Of a stretch of 22,453 nt of DNA, positions 13,980 through 21,659 are shown one piece after another (the first letter of the stretch is position 1; every line of letters starts with the position of its first letter). The position numbers were made by a program, and so were the translations under genes. Origin of the DNA: DASPKW01 sp038244055 (lineage in GTDB: Bacteria; Planctomycetota; Phycisphaerae; Tepidisphaerales; Tepidisphaeraceae). The notes under the pieces are model-generated. The model was not told the DNA's origin, did no database searches, and was given only the letters and a program-made list of their open reading frames with translations. Location: NCBI GenBank assembly GCA_038244055.1, contig JBBRTW010000058.1:1-22453 (forward strand). The letters run 5' to 3'.

Positions 13980-15533
13980 ATGACCACGCGCTCCTTATTC
14001 GCACTCGTCTCTCTCTCCTTCATCGCTCTTCTCGCTTCCACCACCCGCGCCCAGCCTGCCGCGCAAGCGCCCCGCCCCAACATCCTCTTCTGCCTGGCCG
14101 ATGATTGGGGCTTCCACGATGCCGGCGCTTACGGTTCCAAGGCCGCCCGCACGCCCGCATTTGACCGCCTCGCCAGGGAGGGCGCGCTCTTTACCCGCGC
14201 TTTCTCGGCCGCCCCTTCCTGCACCGCATCGCGCGGCTCCATCCTCACCGGCCAGGCACCCCATCGCCTGGGCGAGGGCGGCAATCTCTGGTCCAAGCTC
14301 CCGCCCGAGTATGTTTCCTATCCCGATCTGCTCGAAAAGGCCGGCTACCGAATCGGCAAGATGCGCAAAGCCTGGGGCCCCGGCTCGCTCGGCACGCGCC
14401 CGCGCGACCCGGCCGGGCCGAACTTCAAATCGTTCGAAGAGTTTTTGAACGCCGCCCCCGCGGCAGGCCCCCACGCAACGGGTCCCAACGTCAACGGCCC
14501 TATCGCCACCGGTCCCAATGCGACCGGCCCCAACGCCGCCGCTTCGCCTGCCGCCCAGCCCTTCTGTTTCTGGTTCGGCTCCCCCGATCCCCATCGCCCC
14601 TACGTCCGCGCCTTCGGCGAGGCCTCCGGCATCGATCCCAAATCCGTGGTCGTGCCTCCTTATATTCAGGACACGCCCGAAGTCCGCGCGGATATCGTCG
14701 ATTACCTGGCCGAGGTGCAGCGCTTCGATAAAGAGGTCGGCCAGGCACTCGACCTGCTGGAGAAGAGAGGACTGGCCGGCAACACGATTGTCGTGATGAC
14801 GGGCGATAACGGCTGGCCCTGGCCCCACGGCAAGGCCAATCTCTACGATCCCGGCACGCGCCAGCCGCTGGTCGTGCGCTGGCCGGGCAAAGTCGCGGCC
14901 GGCTCGACGATCGATCGCCTCACCGTCCTCACCGACTTCGCGCCGACCTTCCTCCAAGCCGCCGGCCTGCCCATCCCCGCCGACATGACCGGCCAATCCG
15001 TCGTCCCGACATTGCTCGCGACCCAGGCAGCGACCGAAAAAGGGACGGGAGCTATTTCCATCCCTCCGCGCCCCGCGATTTTCCTCGAGCGCGAGCGCCA
15101 TGCCCGCGTCCGCGCCGGCAATGTCGGCTACCCCTGCCGCGCCATTCGCACCGAAAAGTATCTCTACATACGCAATTTCTTCCCCGAGCGCTGGCCGGCC
15201 GGCGACCCCGATCTCAGCGGCGTCCAGGGCGCATTCGGCGATATCGATTCCGGCCCCACCAAGACCCAACTCCTCGCCCATCAGGCCGACCCCGCCTACG
15301 CCGATTTCTTCAAATGGTCCTGCGCCAAGCGCCCGGCCGAGGAACTCTTCGATGTCCTGGCCGACCCCCACAGCCTCAAGAATCTCGCCGATGATCCGAA
15401 ACTGGCGGAGGTGAAGAAGGATCTGGCCGCCCAACTCGCTCAATGGATGGAGACCACAAACGACCCCCGCGCCAAAGACCCTCAGACGACAGTTTGGGAT
15501 ACGTTCGACTATTTCGGGGAGAAGGCGAAGTAG
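13980..15533 (+). CDS. Secreted S1-family sulfatase
   Basis: The 517-residue protein has a signal peptide (MTTRSLFALVSLSFIALLASTTRAQ). The sulfatase core is clear: metal-binding D41-D42 in LADDWGFHDAGAYG, the formylglycine motif C81-T-A-S-R85 (Cys type, needing a maturation enzyme), H205 in DPHRPY, D276-N277 in MTGDNGW, and K285. The end has RPAEELFDVLADPHSLKNLADDP, typical of planctomycete and Bacteroidetes enzymes. It should remove sulfate from a polysaccharide such as a carrageenan, fucan or glycosaminoglycan; the substrate is unknown. Residues 163-187 are a five-unit pentapeptide repeat absent from typical members. A start 20 codons upstream is open, but the ATG at 13980 begins the signal peptide. 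Confidence 0.94.
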   Translation: MTTRSLFALVSLSFIALLASTTRAQPAAQAPRPNILFCLADDWGFHDAGAYGSKAARTPAFDRLAREGALFTRAFSAAPSCTASRGSILTGQAPHRLGEGGNLWSKLPPEYVSYPDLLEKAGYRIGKMRKAWGPGSLGTRPRDPAGPNFKSFEEFLNAAPAAGPHATGPNVNGPIATGPNATGPNAAASPAAQPFCFWFGSPDPHRPYVRAFGEASGIDPKSVVVPPYIQDTPEVRADIVDYLAEVQRFDKEVGQALDLLEKRGLAGNTIVVMTGDNGWPWPHGKANLYDPGTRQPLVVRWPGKVAAGSTIDRLTVLTDFAPTFLQAAGLPIPADMTGQSVVPTLLATQAATEKGTGAISIPPRPAIFLERERHARVRAGNVGYPCRAIRTEKYLYIRNFFPERWPAGDPDLSGVQGAFGDIDSGPTKTQLLAHQADPAYADFFKWSCAKRPAEELFDVLADPHSLKNLADDPKLAEVKKDLAAQLAQWMETTNDPRAKDPQTTVWDTFDYFGEKAK

Positions 15534-15757
15534 TCGACCACGAAACATGGGTGAAGATGGGCGATTTGAGACGTCTGCTCATGCTATTATGTTTGATCAA
15601 TAACATCTCTAGCATCCGGAGTCCGCGAAACGATTGCATCGGCGAAAATAAAGGTTGACCCTACCACGCGGCGCAAGTAGGTTTGATTCCGGAGGCGCGA
15701 CGGACTGTTTTGCCGCCGATCGTTCTTGCGGTCGAGCCCGATAGCAGCCGTTTCTAC

Positions 15758-16534
15758 ATGAGATTCTCATTGCGATATTCTCTGATGGCCGGCGTTGCAG
15801 CGTGTCTGCTTTGCGCGGGGCATGCCTCCGCGGCGGTGCTGTCGCTCGATAGCGTCGTGAACGTGAACACCACGGTGACGACCCCGATCGATCTGACAGC
15901 GCGGGGCACGGTCGATTGGGCCTACTGGGCGCCGGCCAGCGCGACGCTCCTCACGCCCCCGGTTCCGCCGACCAATGAAAAGATCACCGCCACCGCCATC
16001 TCCTCACTCAGCAACGTCGGCGGAACTGCCTTGCGCGGCTCGACGACGGCGGCGACCGTCGAGCGCTACAGTTGGAGCGATGGCACACCAACCGCCAGCG
16101 GGACCAATCAATCATTGGCCGGGCTGATCTTCAACTCCGCGCTTGGAACCAGCGCTAACGGCAATGGCCTGCAGCTCACGGTCGCGGGCGATCCAGCGAT
16201 CGAGCGGATCGTGACCCTCTATCTCGGCGGGTTCGCCGCCCGGGGCAACCTGACGCTCACCCTGAATGGGGCGACCACCGTGATCGACACGAGCCAGAAT
16301 TTCTCCAATAGCAGCCCCAAGCAAATATCGATCTACACGGTTCGCTTTGAACCCGATAACATTTCCGACCTGCTCACCGTTCGATATACGGCTTCGGACA
16401 TCACGGACACCAACAACAGCCACGTCGGCATGCAGGCCGTGACCGTCGGCGTCCCCGAGCCGGGCTCGATCGGACTGGGCATCGTGGGCGTCCTCGCCCT
16501 GGCCCTGCGCCGGCGCGCGCGAAACGCCTGCTGA
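15758..16534 (+). CDS. PEP-CTERM sorting-domain protein
   Basis: The 258-residue protein has a signal peptide (cleavage likely after HASA, near residue 25), a Thr/Asn/Ser/Ala-rich body of beta type, and a C-terminal PEP-CTERM tag: VPEPGSIGLGIVGVLALAL followed by RRRAR. Such tags are handled by an exosortase, and the mature protein is expected at the cell surface or in the matrix. No exosortase is in the window. The body (AERIVTLYLGGFAARGNLTLTL-like strands) gives no known domain. The frame is open from 15683, but the ATG at 15758 gives the signal peptide. The 224 bases upstream hold no gene. Confidence 0.88.
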   Translation: MRFSLRYSLMAGVAACLLCAGHASAAVLSLDSVVNVNTTVTTPIDLTARGTVDWAYWAPASATLLTPPVPPTNEKITATAISSLSNVGGTALRGSTTAATVERYSWSDGTPTASGTNQSLAGLIFNSALGTSANGNGLQLTVAGDPAIERIVTLYLGGFAARGNLTLTLNGATTVIDTSQNFSNSSPKQISIYTVRFEPDNISDLLTVRYTASDITDTNNSHVGMQAVTVGVPEPGSIGLGIVGVLALALRRRARNAC

Positions 16535-16672
16535 ATGACTGTGCGCATCTCCGCGCCTCCGGGTAAGGCGGGACACAGCGCCGGGGGCGACGGCCATTCC
16601 CTAGTCGAGCGAATTCCGACACTGAAAACCAGAACTTGCCACCGCCCCGGCTCCCGCCGAAAATCCCCGACC

Positions 16673-17155
16673 ATGCCGCGACTACACCATCCAATTCATC
16701 TCTTCCTCATTCCTCTCCCGGCCATCGCGTTTCTCTGCGGATGCACATCCCATCATCCCCCATCGCCCGCCGCCATCATCCAATGCCCGCGAACTCCGGA
16801 TGCCACGCTGCCCATCTCATTCCAATTCGTTTCCCTCACCCAGGGCCACGGCCCGAACCCCGCCAACGAGACGACGGTCTGGATCATCAATCAGATCGGC
16901 TACAAGCCCGTCACCATCCAGCGCGTCCGCTTCGATGGCCTCCGCGATGCGCAATTGGCGGATCAATCTGGCCGGGCCTATGCGCCATCGTTTCGAACAC
17001 TGCCGGTCACGCTCAACCAGAAGGATTCGTTGACTCTCTTTCAGTACGGCCCATCGGATGCCAACCCGAGAACCATCAAGTATCTCCTTATTGAAACGGA
17101 CCAGGGCACCTATCGGCACGATGTCGCCGCGCAGGCGCAGCCCGCTGAAAAATAG
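16673..17155 (+). CDS. Hypothetical lipoprotein
   Basis: The 160-residue protein begins with a lipoprotein signal: a hydrophobic run (FLIPLPAIAF) then L21-C22-G23-C24, with C24 as the likely lipid site. The mature part is about 135 residues with WIINQIGYKPVTIQRVRFDG, TLPVTLNQKDSLTLFQYG and IKYLLIETDQGTYRHDV, which reads as a small beta-sandwich. I do not recognise a family. No Shine-Dalgarno sequence is seen; the start is set by the signal. It lies 138 bases after the PEP-CTERM gene on the same strand. Confidence 0.65.
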   Translation: MPRLHHPIHLFLIPLPAIAFLCGCTSHHPPSPAAIIQCPRTPDATLPISFQFVSLTQGHGPNPANETTVWIINQIGYKPVTIQRVRFDGLRDAQLADQSGRAYAPSFRTLPVTLNQKDSLTLFQYGPSDANPRTIKYLLIETDQGTYRHDVAAQAQPAEK

Positions 17156-17185
17156 GATCGCCCAACGCCAACTTAGGCCCGATTG

Positions 17186-17336
17186 TTCACCGCGAAAAAC
17201 ACGAATTGCACGAAGGGGAAGCTGACGAAAGAGTCGCGTTCAAGGCGCTCCTCAATGGTGAATGGGGCGCTGCGGCAATGACGTTTCTGTTACCAATTTG
17301 TTTTCTTCATGTTCTTCGCGTCTTTCGTGGTTCACC
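17186..17336. repeat. Inverted pair of 9-base-period tracts between convergent genes
   Basis: The left arm has CGCGAAAAA, CACGAATTG and CACGAAGGG in register at 17191-17217. The right arm has TTCTTCATG, TTCTTCGCG and TCTTTCGTG at 17303-17329. The second is the reverse-complement type of the first, and both have a nearby TTCACC. The pair fills the gap between the lipoprotein stop and the convergent membrane gene. Confidence 0.75.
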
Positions 17337-17349
17337 TGAATGATTCGGT

Positions 17350-17925
17350 TTAGATCCCCACCGCCCGCCCCGCCCATGTCGCGCAGGCCGCGCAGACTCC
17401 AATCGCGATGCTCGCCGCTGCGAACGCGCCTTGGAAGATCAGGATGGCCCAGAAAAACCAGCGGGGGTTGCGCTCCATCGAGTTTCCGCCGAATCCGAAG
17501 GTCATCTGGGAGAAGATCATCGCCAGAAAATTGGCGCAGCAGCCGAGCAGCGCCGCGATGCCGCCGAGGACGAACCAGGCGCCGCCCGCCTGCCCCGCAC
17601 CGAGCGCGCCGCGGGTCAGGACGATCCCCAGCGCGAGAATGGCCGGGTAGATCGTCGCCAGCACCCCCAGCGCTCCCAGGGCCAGGAGCAGGCGCTCGCG
17701 CTTGCGTCGCAGGCTGGGCATCTCGCGGAAGAACTCCAGATAAAAAGCCCACAGGCTGCAGGTTTTGAAGCTGTCGGGCTTTTTCCGGTGATGCGGGACC
17801 AGCAGGCCCGCGATGCACAAGGCGATGGTCGTTGAAAGCGCGATCGCGATTCCCATTCCCCTACCATACCGCCTCTCCCGCCCGACTGTCTCACGCAGGC
17901 CATCTCCCATCGCTTCATGTTTCAT
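17350..17925 (-). CDS. Hypothetical four-helix membrane protein
   Basis: The protein has four hydrophobic segments: IAIALSTTIALCIAGLLV, LLLALGALGVLATIYPAILALGIVL, AWFVLGGIAALLGCCANFLAMIF and FFWAILIFQGAFAAASIAIGVCAACA. Between the first two is a basic loop with HHRKKPDSFKTCSLWAFYLEFF. I recognise no family. Several ATGs are possible (17949, 17925, 17910, 17856). I chose 17925 because GGAGGAGG lies about 5 bases before it; the ATG at 17856 would start just before the first helix and is a fair alternative. The upstream region holds the heptad array and the second 99-bp element. Confidence 0.68.
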   Translation of the reverse strand: MKHEAMGDGLRETVGRERRYGRGMGIAIALSTTIALCIAGLLVPHHRKKPDSFKTCSLWAFYLEFFREMPSLRRKRERLLLALGALGVLATIYPAILALGIVLTRGALGAGQAGGAWFVLGGIAALLGCCANFLAMIFSQMTFGFGGNSMERNPRWFFWAILIFQGAFAAASIAIGVCAACATWAGRAVGI

Positions 17926-18076
17926 GCCCCCCTCCTCCACCTTTGACATTTGCCATTTGACATTGCTCTGCTGAAATCTTCAGTATTTGGAGGCAATGTT
18001 GCTTCGAAAGGCGCTGACACGGGCAGGATGCCCGTGCTACGGGAGAGGATTTCAGCAGAGCAATTTGACATTCAAC
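17913..18076. repeat. Heptanucleotide array (TTTGACA type), interrupted by a 99-bp element
   Basis: Seven-base units run in register from 17913: CTTCATG, TTTCATG, two C-rich units, CTTTGAC, ATTTGCC and ATTTGAC, up to the element at 17964. After the element the tract ends with ATTTGACAT and TCAACATC. Without the element and one flank copy the units TTTGACA, TTTGCCA, TTTGACA and TTCAACA are in register. The array overlaps the proposed start of the membrane gene at 17925. Confidence 0.8.
17964..18062. mobile_element. 99-bp MITE-like element, copy 2, with 9-bp target duplication
   Basis: The ends TGCTCTGCTGAAATC (17964-17978) and GATTTCAGCAGAGCA (18048-18062) are perfect 15-bp inverted repeats. 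The flanks are the perfect 9-bp direct repeat ATTTGACAT (17955-17963 and 18063-18071). The length equals copy 1 exactly, but the 69-base interior is unrelated: it carries a hairpin CACGGGCA/TGCCCGTG of another repeat type. No coding capacity. Confidence 0.85.
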
Positions 18077-18127
18077 ATCGGCGCGGCCGCATGGACATCC
18101 GCCCCCGGACCATTACATTACCCCCCA

Positions 18128-18601
18128 ATGCCCGATGCCCGGAAAACCAAGTTCCTCCCGCCGCCCCTGGTCGCGCTGGCCGCCTGGATTCTTCCCGGAT
18201 CGGGCTACTGGCTGATCGGCCAGCGCGCCCGCGGGCTGGTGGTGGGAGTCACGATATTGCTGCTGTTTTTCGCGGGGCTGCTGATCGGGGGGATCCGCGT
18301 CGTCGATTCACCGTGGATCGAATCGCCGCAGCAGATGCGCGAGCGGCAGTCGAAGTTGCCGCTCAATCCGGTGGCGTCGCTGCTGCAAAAGCCGTGGTTC
18401 ATCGGGCAGATTTTCGCCGGGCCGGTCGTGCTGGCGGCCAACAAGGTGGGCGTCTCCTGGGGCGGCGGCGATGAGGGCGCGCCCTTCTCCCACTCGCGCG
18501 TTTACGAGATCGGCACGCTCTACGCGGCCGTGGCGGGGATGCTGAATCTCATGGCGATCATCGATGCGGCCTACCGCGCCGGAAATGACGGGGGGCGATG
18601 A
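18128..18601 (+). CDS. Small membrane protein, probably DUF6677 family
   Basis: The 157-residue protein has helices at about 13-32 (PPLVALAAWILPGSGYWLIG) and 37-57 (GLVVGVTILLLFFAGLLIGGI), a hydrophobic stretch with KPWFIGQIFAGPVVLAANK, and a C-terminal helix (YEIGTLYAAVAGMLNLMAIIDAAYRA). This layout, with the LPGSGYWLIGQ start, is what I recall for DUF6677 proteins of planctomycetes; I hold that name with moderate confidence. The open frame starts at 17987 but crosses the 99-bp element, so the ATG at 18128 is better. It is coupled to the next gene by overlap. Confidence 0.78.
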   Translation: MPDARKTKFLPPPLVALAAWILPGSGYWLIGQRARGLVVGVTILLLFFAGLLIGGIRVVDSPWIESPQQMRERQSKLPLNPVASLLQKPWFIGQIFAGPVVLAANKVGVSWGGGDEGAPFSHSRVYEIGTLYAAVAGMLNLMAIIDAAYRAGNDGGR

Positions 18602-18891
18602 TGATGTTTGATCTGTTTACGATCATCGCCAGCGCGGGCAGCGCCGGCGGCGAGGGCGCGGCGGCGGAAAAATATACGCCGTTCTGGAATCCGCTGCCGG
18701 TCTGGGATTACTGGTATCTGCTGCTGATTCCGCTCTGCCTGGGGATTTCCATTGTCTACAAGGGGATCAAGTGCCGCGAGCCGAGGCAGATTCCGCGCGA
18801 GGCGGCGGAGATCTTCTTCACGATCCTGATCGGGATGACCGTGGCGGCGGCCGCGCTGATGGGGCTCATGCGCCTGCTGGAGAAACATTAA
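18598..18891 (+). CDS. Small two-helix membrane protein
   Basis: The 97-residue protein has helices at about 40-53 (YLLLIPLCLGISIVYKG) and 70-90 (IFFTILIGMTVAAAALMGLM), with a conserved-looking YTPFWNPLPVWDYWY stretch before the first. Three ATGs follow each other (18598, 18601, 18604), and the first overlaps the stop of the upstream gene by 4 bases, so translation is coupled. I do not recognise a family. The coupling suggests that the two proteins form one membrane complex. Confidence 0.78.
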   Translation: MMMFDLFTIIASAGSAGGEGAAAEKYTPFWNPLPVWDYWYLLLIPLCLGISIVYKGIKCREPRQIPREAAEIFFTILIGMTVAAAALMGLMRLLEKH

Positions 18892-18921
18892 TTCCGCAGA
18901 GACGCTGAGGCCGCCGAGAAG

Positions 18922-19704
18922 TTAGAAATAGTAGCGGACGTTGTCGGCCGTGCGATAAAACTCGCGCTTGCCCTGGGTGTCTTTCTGGCCGAGGTCCTGC
19001 TGGGTTTTCCATTCGACGTGGCCATCGATGAAGCCGACGTTTCCGCCGCCCTTGCCCTTGGGAAGATATCCCGTGGAATCATTACCGAAGACGTGGTTCG
19101 AGGGATTGAGATCGTTCTGAAAGGAGCGGGTCGTGTCGGCGACGAGGACCTGGTAGTAGCCGCGCTGCCCCATCTTCGCGGGAAAGAGCAGGTCGTCGTT
19201 GGTCGTGACTTCTTCAAACCCGCCATACCCGGCCGCCAGCGCATTGGTCTTTGAAGTGGAAAGATCCTTCCTTCCCGCCAGGATCATATAGCCCGTGAAC
19301 GCGAAGTTGTTCTTATCGGTGCGCTGCCAGTTGAAGTCGGTGTTCATCTCGGGGTTGGAAGGGCAGAAGAAGATTTCGCGGACCATGCCATAGCGGTCCA
19401 GCAGCGCATCGCGCGCGGCGGGGTGAATGACCTGGACTTCGTTCGAGTGGGTGGTGTTGCCGCTGTCATCGAACTGCCCATTGCCATTGCCGACATCCAT
19501 CAGTTTCCCCTTGTTCTCATTGGCCGCCATGATCAGCGCCTGGCAGAACTGGCGGACGTTGGAAGCGCAGGCCGTCCGTTTGGCCTGCTCGCGGGCTTTA
19601 TTGAGCGAGGGCAGGAGAATGCTGATCAGCAGGGCGATGATGCCGATGACGACGAGCAACTCGACGAGTGTGAAAGCGTGTCGGCGCGGATTTTTCGAGA
19701 GCAT
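18922..19704 (-). CDS. Pseudopilin-like protein with prepilin N-terminal methylation motif
   Basis: The 260-residue protein starts MLSKNPRRHAFTLVELLVVIG: a short basic leader, cleavage expected between A10 and F11, and the conserved Glu at position 5 of the mature protein, followed by the helix IIALLISILLPSL. The C-terminal part has NVGFIDGHVEW, the H/DG feature of the large planctomycete pseudopilin group (DUF1559-like). These proteins are processed by a prepilin peptidase and assemble in type II-like or pilus machines. The ATG at 19704 has AAGGA 8 bases upstream. A promoter is visible at 19743-19770. Confidence 0.92.
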   Translation of the reverse strand: MLSKNPRRHAFTLVELLVVIGIIALLISILLPSLNKAREQAKRTACASNVRQFCQALIMAANENKGKLMDVGNGNGQFDDSGNTTHSNEVQVIHPAARDALLDRYGMVREIFFCPSNPEMNTDFNWQRTDKNNFAFTGYMILAGRKDLSTSKTNALAAGYGGFEEVTTNDDLLFPAKMGQRGYYQVLVADTTRSFQNDLNPSNHVFGNDSTGYLPKGKGGGNVGFIDGHVEWKTQQDLGQKDTQGKREFYRTADNVRYYF

Positions 19705-19742
19705 GGGCAAATTCCTTTTAAGCGGGCACTTTCATTCCTCTC

Positions 19743-19770
19743 TATATAATGCTCCAGAATACCATGTCAG
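19743..19770 (-). promoter_or_regulatory. Probable sigma-70-type promoter of the pseudopilin gene
   Basis: On the minus strand a -35 box CTGACA (19765-19770) and a -10 box TATATA (19743-19748) are separated by 16 bases. The predicted start of transcription lies about 30 bases before the ATG at 19704, with the AAGGA ribosome site between them. Confidence 0.5.
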
Positions 19771-19851
19771 GTTCGAGAAAAACCGGCACAATTGCTGATA
19801 TAGCAAGTTCGTGGTGTGAAATGGGGCGATTCGAGCGCGGCGCGCTTGCAT

Positions 19852-20532
19852 TTACGATGGTTTTTTGCGGCGGACTACGCCCATTACGTCAATTCCCAGC
19901 GCCATGCAGGCCGCCACATAAACCCCGATTCCTGTCGCCATTAACATTGCCAGTTGAATCGCCCACTTGATCTTGGGCTTGAACGCGGCCGCGTGCGGAT
20001 AGAGGGGTGTGTATTGAATCGCGATACAGGCGGCCCACATCAGCAGGGCGGCGGCCGTCATTTTAAGGACCGGCCGGACGCTTTTCGACAAACCCAGCGT
20101 CCCCACGCGGCGGCGCAGCAGGTTGAGCATGAGGATCGACTGGATGGCGAAGGAGATGGCCGTACCGGCCGCCATGCCCGCCTCGCCGAGGGGCGTCCAG
20201 AGCAGGGGGAGCTCCACCGCGAGGTTGACGATGAGCGTCAGGATCGAGGCGACCAGCGGGGTGATCGTATCGTGCAGCGCATAGTAGGCGCGGTTGAGAA
20301 TCTGCTGCAGCGAGAAGGCCCAGACGGCGCTGGAATAGAGTGCGGTGGAGAGGGCGACGAGATGGGTGTCGGATTCGGTGAATGCCCCGTGCTGGAACAG
20401 CAGGCGCGTGGCCGGCTCGCGGACGACGATCAGCCCGACGCTGGCCGGCAGCCCGACAAACATGCAGGCCTCGAGCCCGCGGCGGAGGATGGATTTGAAT
20501 TCCGCAGTCACGGGAAGTTGCGAGTCAGTCAA
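19852..20532 (-). CDS. murJ: MurJ-like lipid II flippase, C-terminal part (split gene)
   Basis: The 226-residue frame holds the C-terminal third to half of a MurJ/MviN protein: EFKSILRRGLEACMFVGLPASVGLIVVREPATRLLFQHGAF is a family hallmark, then LQQILNRAYYALHDTITP and further helices to the end. Its first residues (TDSQLP) come from repeat DNA. The only start is a TTG at 20532 that overlaps the stop of the N-terminal frame as TTGA. It lies in a different frame from the N-terminal part. It could be made by reinitiation at that overlap, or be the dead half of a pseudogene. Confidence 0.85.
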   Translation of the reverse strand: MTDSQLPVTAEFKSILRRGLEACMFVGLPASVGLIVVREPATRLLFQHGAFTESDTHLVALSTALYSSAVWAFSLQQILNRAYYALHDTITPLVASILTLIVNLAVELPLLWTPLGEAGMAAGTAISFAIQSILMLNLLRRRVGTLGLSKSVRPVLKMTAAALLMWAACIAIQYTPLYPHAAAFKPKIKWAIQLAMLMATGIGVYVAACMALGIDVMGVVRRKKPS

Positions 20533-21659
20533 TTGTCCGTTGTCCGTTGTCCGTGGTCCGTTGTGGGAGATCCAGCGCTTTTAACACCTGACAACGGACC
20601 ACTGACAACGGACAACGGCCCTTCTCGCTTCTCGCTTCCCGCTTCCAACTTCTCTCTTTGTTCATGTGCATCGGCCGAGAGTTTCGGGAAGATCGCCGTC
20701 GCCAGCGCGATTGCGAACACGCCCAGCGGGAACTGGTACATGAACTGCGCCCAGTTGAGGCGGGCGGCCGCCCCTTCGACCATGGGGTAGCGGATGGTGT
20801 GGCCGAAGAAATTGAAATGGGTGATCGTGTTGCCGAACTGGTCGGGACCTTGCGCGAGCAGGAGCGAGATGCCCTTGTCGAGCATGACACTGATCTGCAA
20901 AACACCCGCGCCCACGGCGACCGGGACCGTGAGTTTCAGCATCCGCTGCACGGGCGGGGTCCAGAAATGGAGGATCGGGCGAAAGCGGAAGCCGATCGCC
21001 CGCAGCGATGGCCAGAGCACCGCCACCTGGGCGATGCCGGCGATCAGCACGGTAATGGCCAGCCAGTAAACCCCCCGCGCCTGGCCGGCATCAGTTTTGA
21101 GGTCCCAGAAGCGCGCGGCGACGATGATAGCGATGATGAGGAAGAGATTGAGGATGATCGGCGCGGCCGCGGTTGCCCCGAATTTGCGATGTACCTGAAG
21201 GATTGCGCCGAGGAAGGCCGTGCCGCAAACCATCAGCACATAGGGGAGCATGATGGCGGTGAGCTTGACGGTGAGGAGGCGGTCGGGCCGCATGTCCCAG
21301 ATGAGGGTCATCCCCCAGAGAATGCCTTCGCCGACAATCGTCAGGACGATCAGGATGGCGCAGAGGAGGTTTACGCTGGCCACCGCGAACTGCGCGGCCT
21401 TCTCGGGGTGGCGATGCTTGACCTCCTGCGCGTAAAGCGGAATAAACGCGGCCGACAGCGCCCCCTCGCCAAACAGCTTTCGAAAGAGATTGGGAATCGT
21501 GAACGCAACCGTGAATCCCGACCAGATCGCGCCCGCGCCAAAGAAAAACGAGGCCACCGATTCGCGGGCCATGCCGAGGATTCGGCTGACCAAGGTGAGC
21601 AGGCCGATGAGCTTGGCGTGGGAGACGAAAGAGTGTTTGTCCTCCGGTGGGGTAGACAT
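20529..21659 (-). CDS. murJ: MurJ-like lipid II flippase, N-terminal part (split gene)
   Basis: This frame has the N-terminal part of MurJ/MviN: LIGLLTLVSRILGMARESVASFFFGAG, FTIPNLFRKLFGEGALSAAFIPLY, the repeated helices, and FPLGVFAIALATAIFPKLSADAHEQREK. MurJ flips lipid II across the inner membrane for cell-wall synthesis. After the Arg/Glu-rich stretch the frame runs into repeat DNA (residues EAGSEKREG onward are repeat-coded) and ends at 20529. The ATG at 21659 lies inside a RAYT repeat copy; the frame is open upstream to 21782, but that part only translates more repeats. Homologues continue without a break into the C-terminal part at 19852. Confidence 0.88.
   Translation of the reverse strand: MSTPPEDKHSFVSHAKLIGLLTLVSRILGMARESVASFFFGAGAIWSGFTVAFTIPNLFRKLFGEGALSAAFIPLYAQEVKHRHPEKAAQFAVASVNLLCAILIVLTIVGEGILWGMTLIWDMRPDRLLTVKLTAIMLPYVLMVCGTAFLGAILQVHRKFGATAAAPIILNLFLIIAIIVAARFWDLKTDAGQARGVYWLAITVLIAGIAQVAVLWPSLRAIGFRFRPILHFWTPPVQRMLKLTVPVAVGAGVLQISVMLDKGISLLLAQGPDQFGNTITHFNFFGHTIRYPMVEGAAARLNWAQFMYQFPLGVFAIALATAIFPKLSADAHEQREKLEAGSEKREGPLSVVSGPLSGVKSAGSPTTDHGQRTTDN
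20533..20659. repeat. Heptad repeat block interrupting murJ
   Basis: TTGTCCG three times, TGGTCCG and TTGTGGG run at 20533-20567. An inverted set (GACAACG, GACCACT, GACAACG, GACAACG) runs from 20590 and passes in register into GCCCTTC, TCGCTTC twice, CCGCTTC, CAACTTC and TCTCTTT, ending at 20659. So ten heptads keep one register while the motif changes. The block lies exactly where the loop between the two halves of MurJ should be. Confidence 0.92.

Noticed and set aside
13995..15548. A 517-codon open frame antisense to the sulfatase
   Set aside because: It is a GC-rich shadow of the sulfatase reading frame; its translation is Gly/Ala/Arg-rich with no recognisable domain, while the sense strand has all sulfatase motifs.
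15660..15710. A tRNA-like T-loop (GGTTTGATTCC)
   Set aside because: The flanking bases do not form a T-arm stem, and no acceptor or anticodon arm can be found around it.
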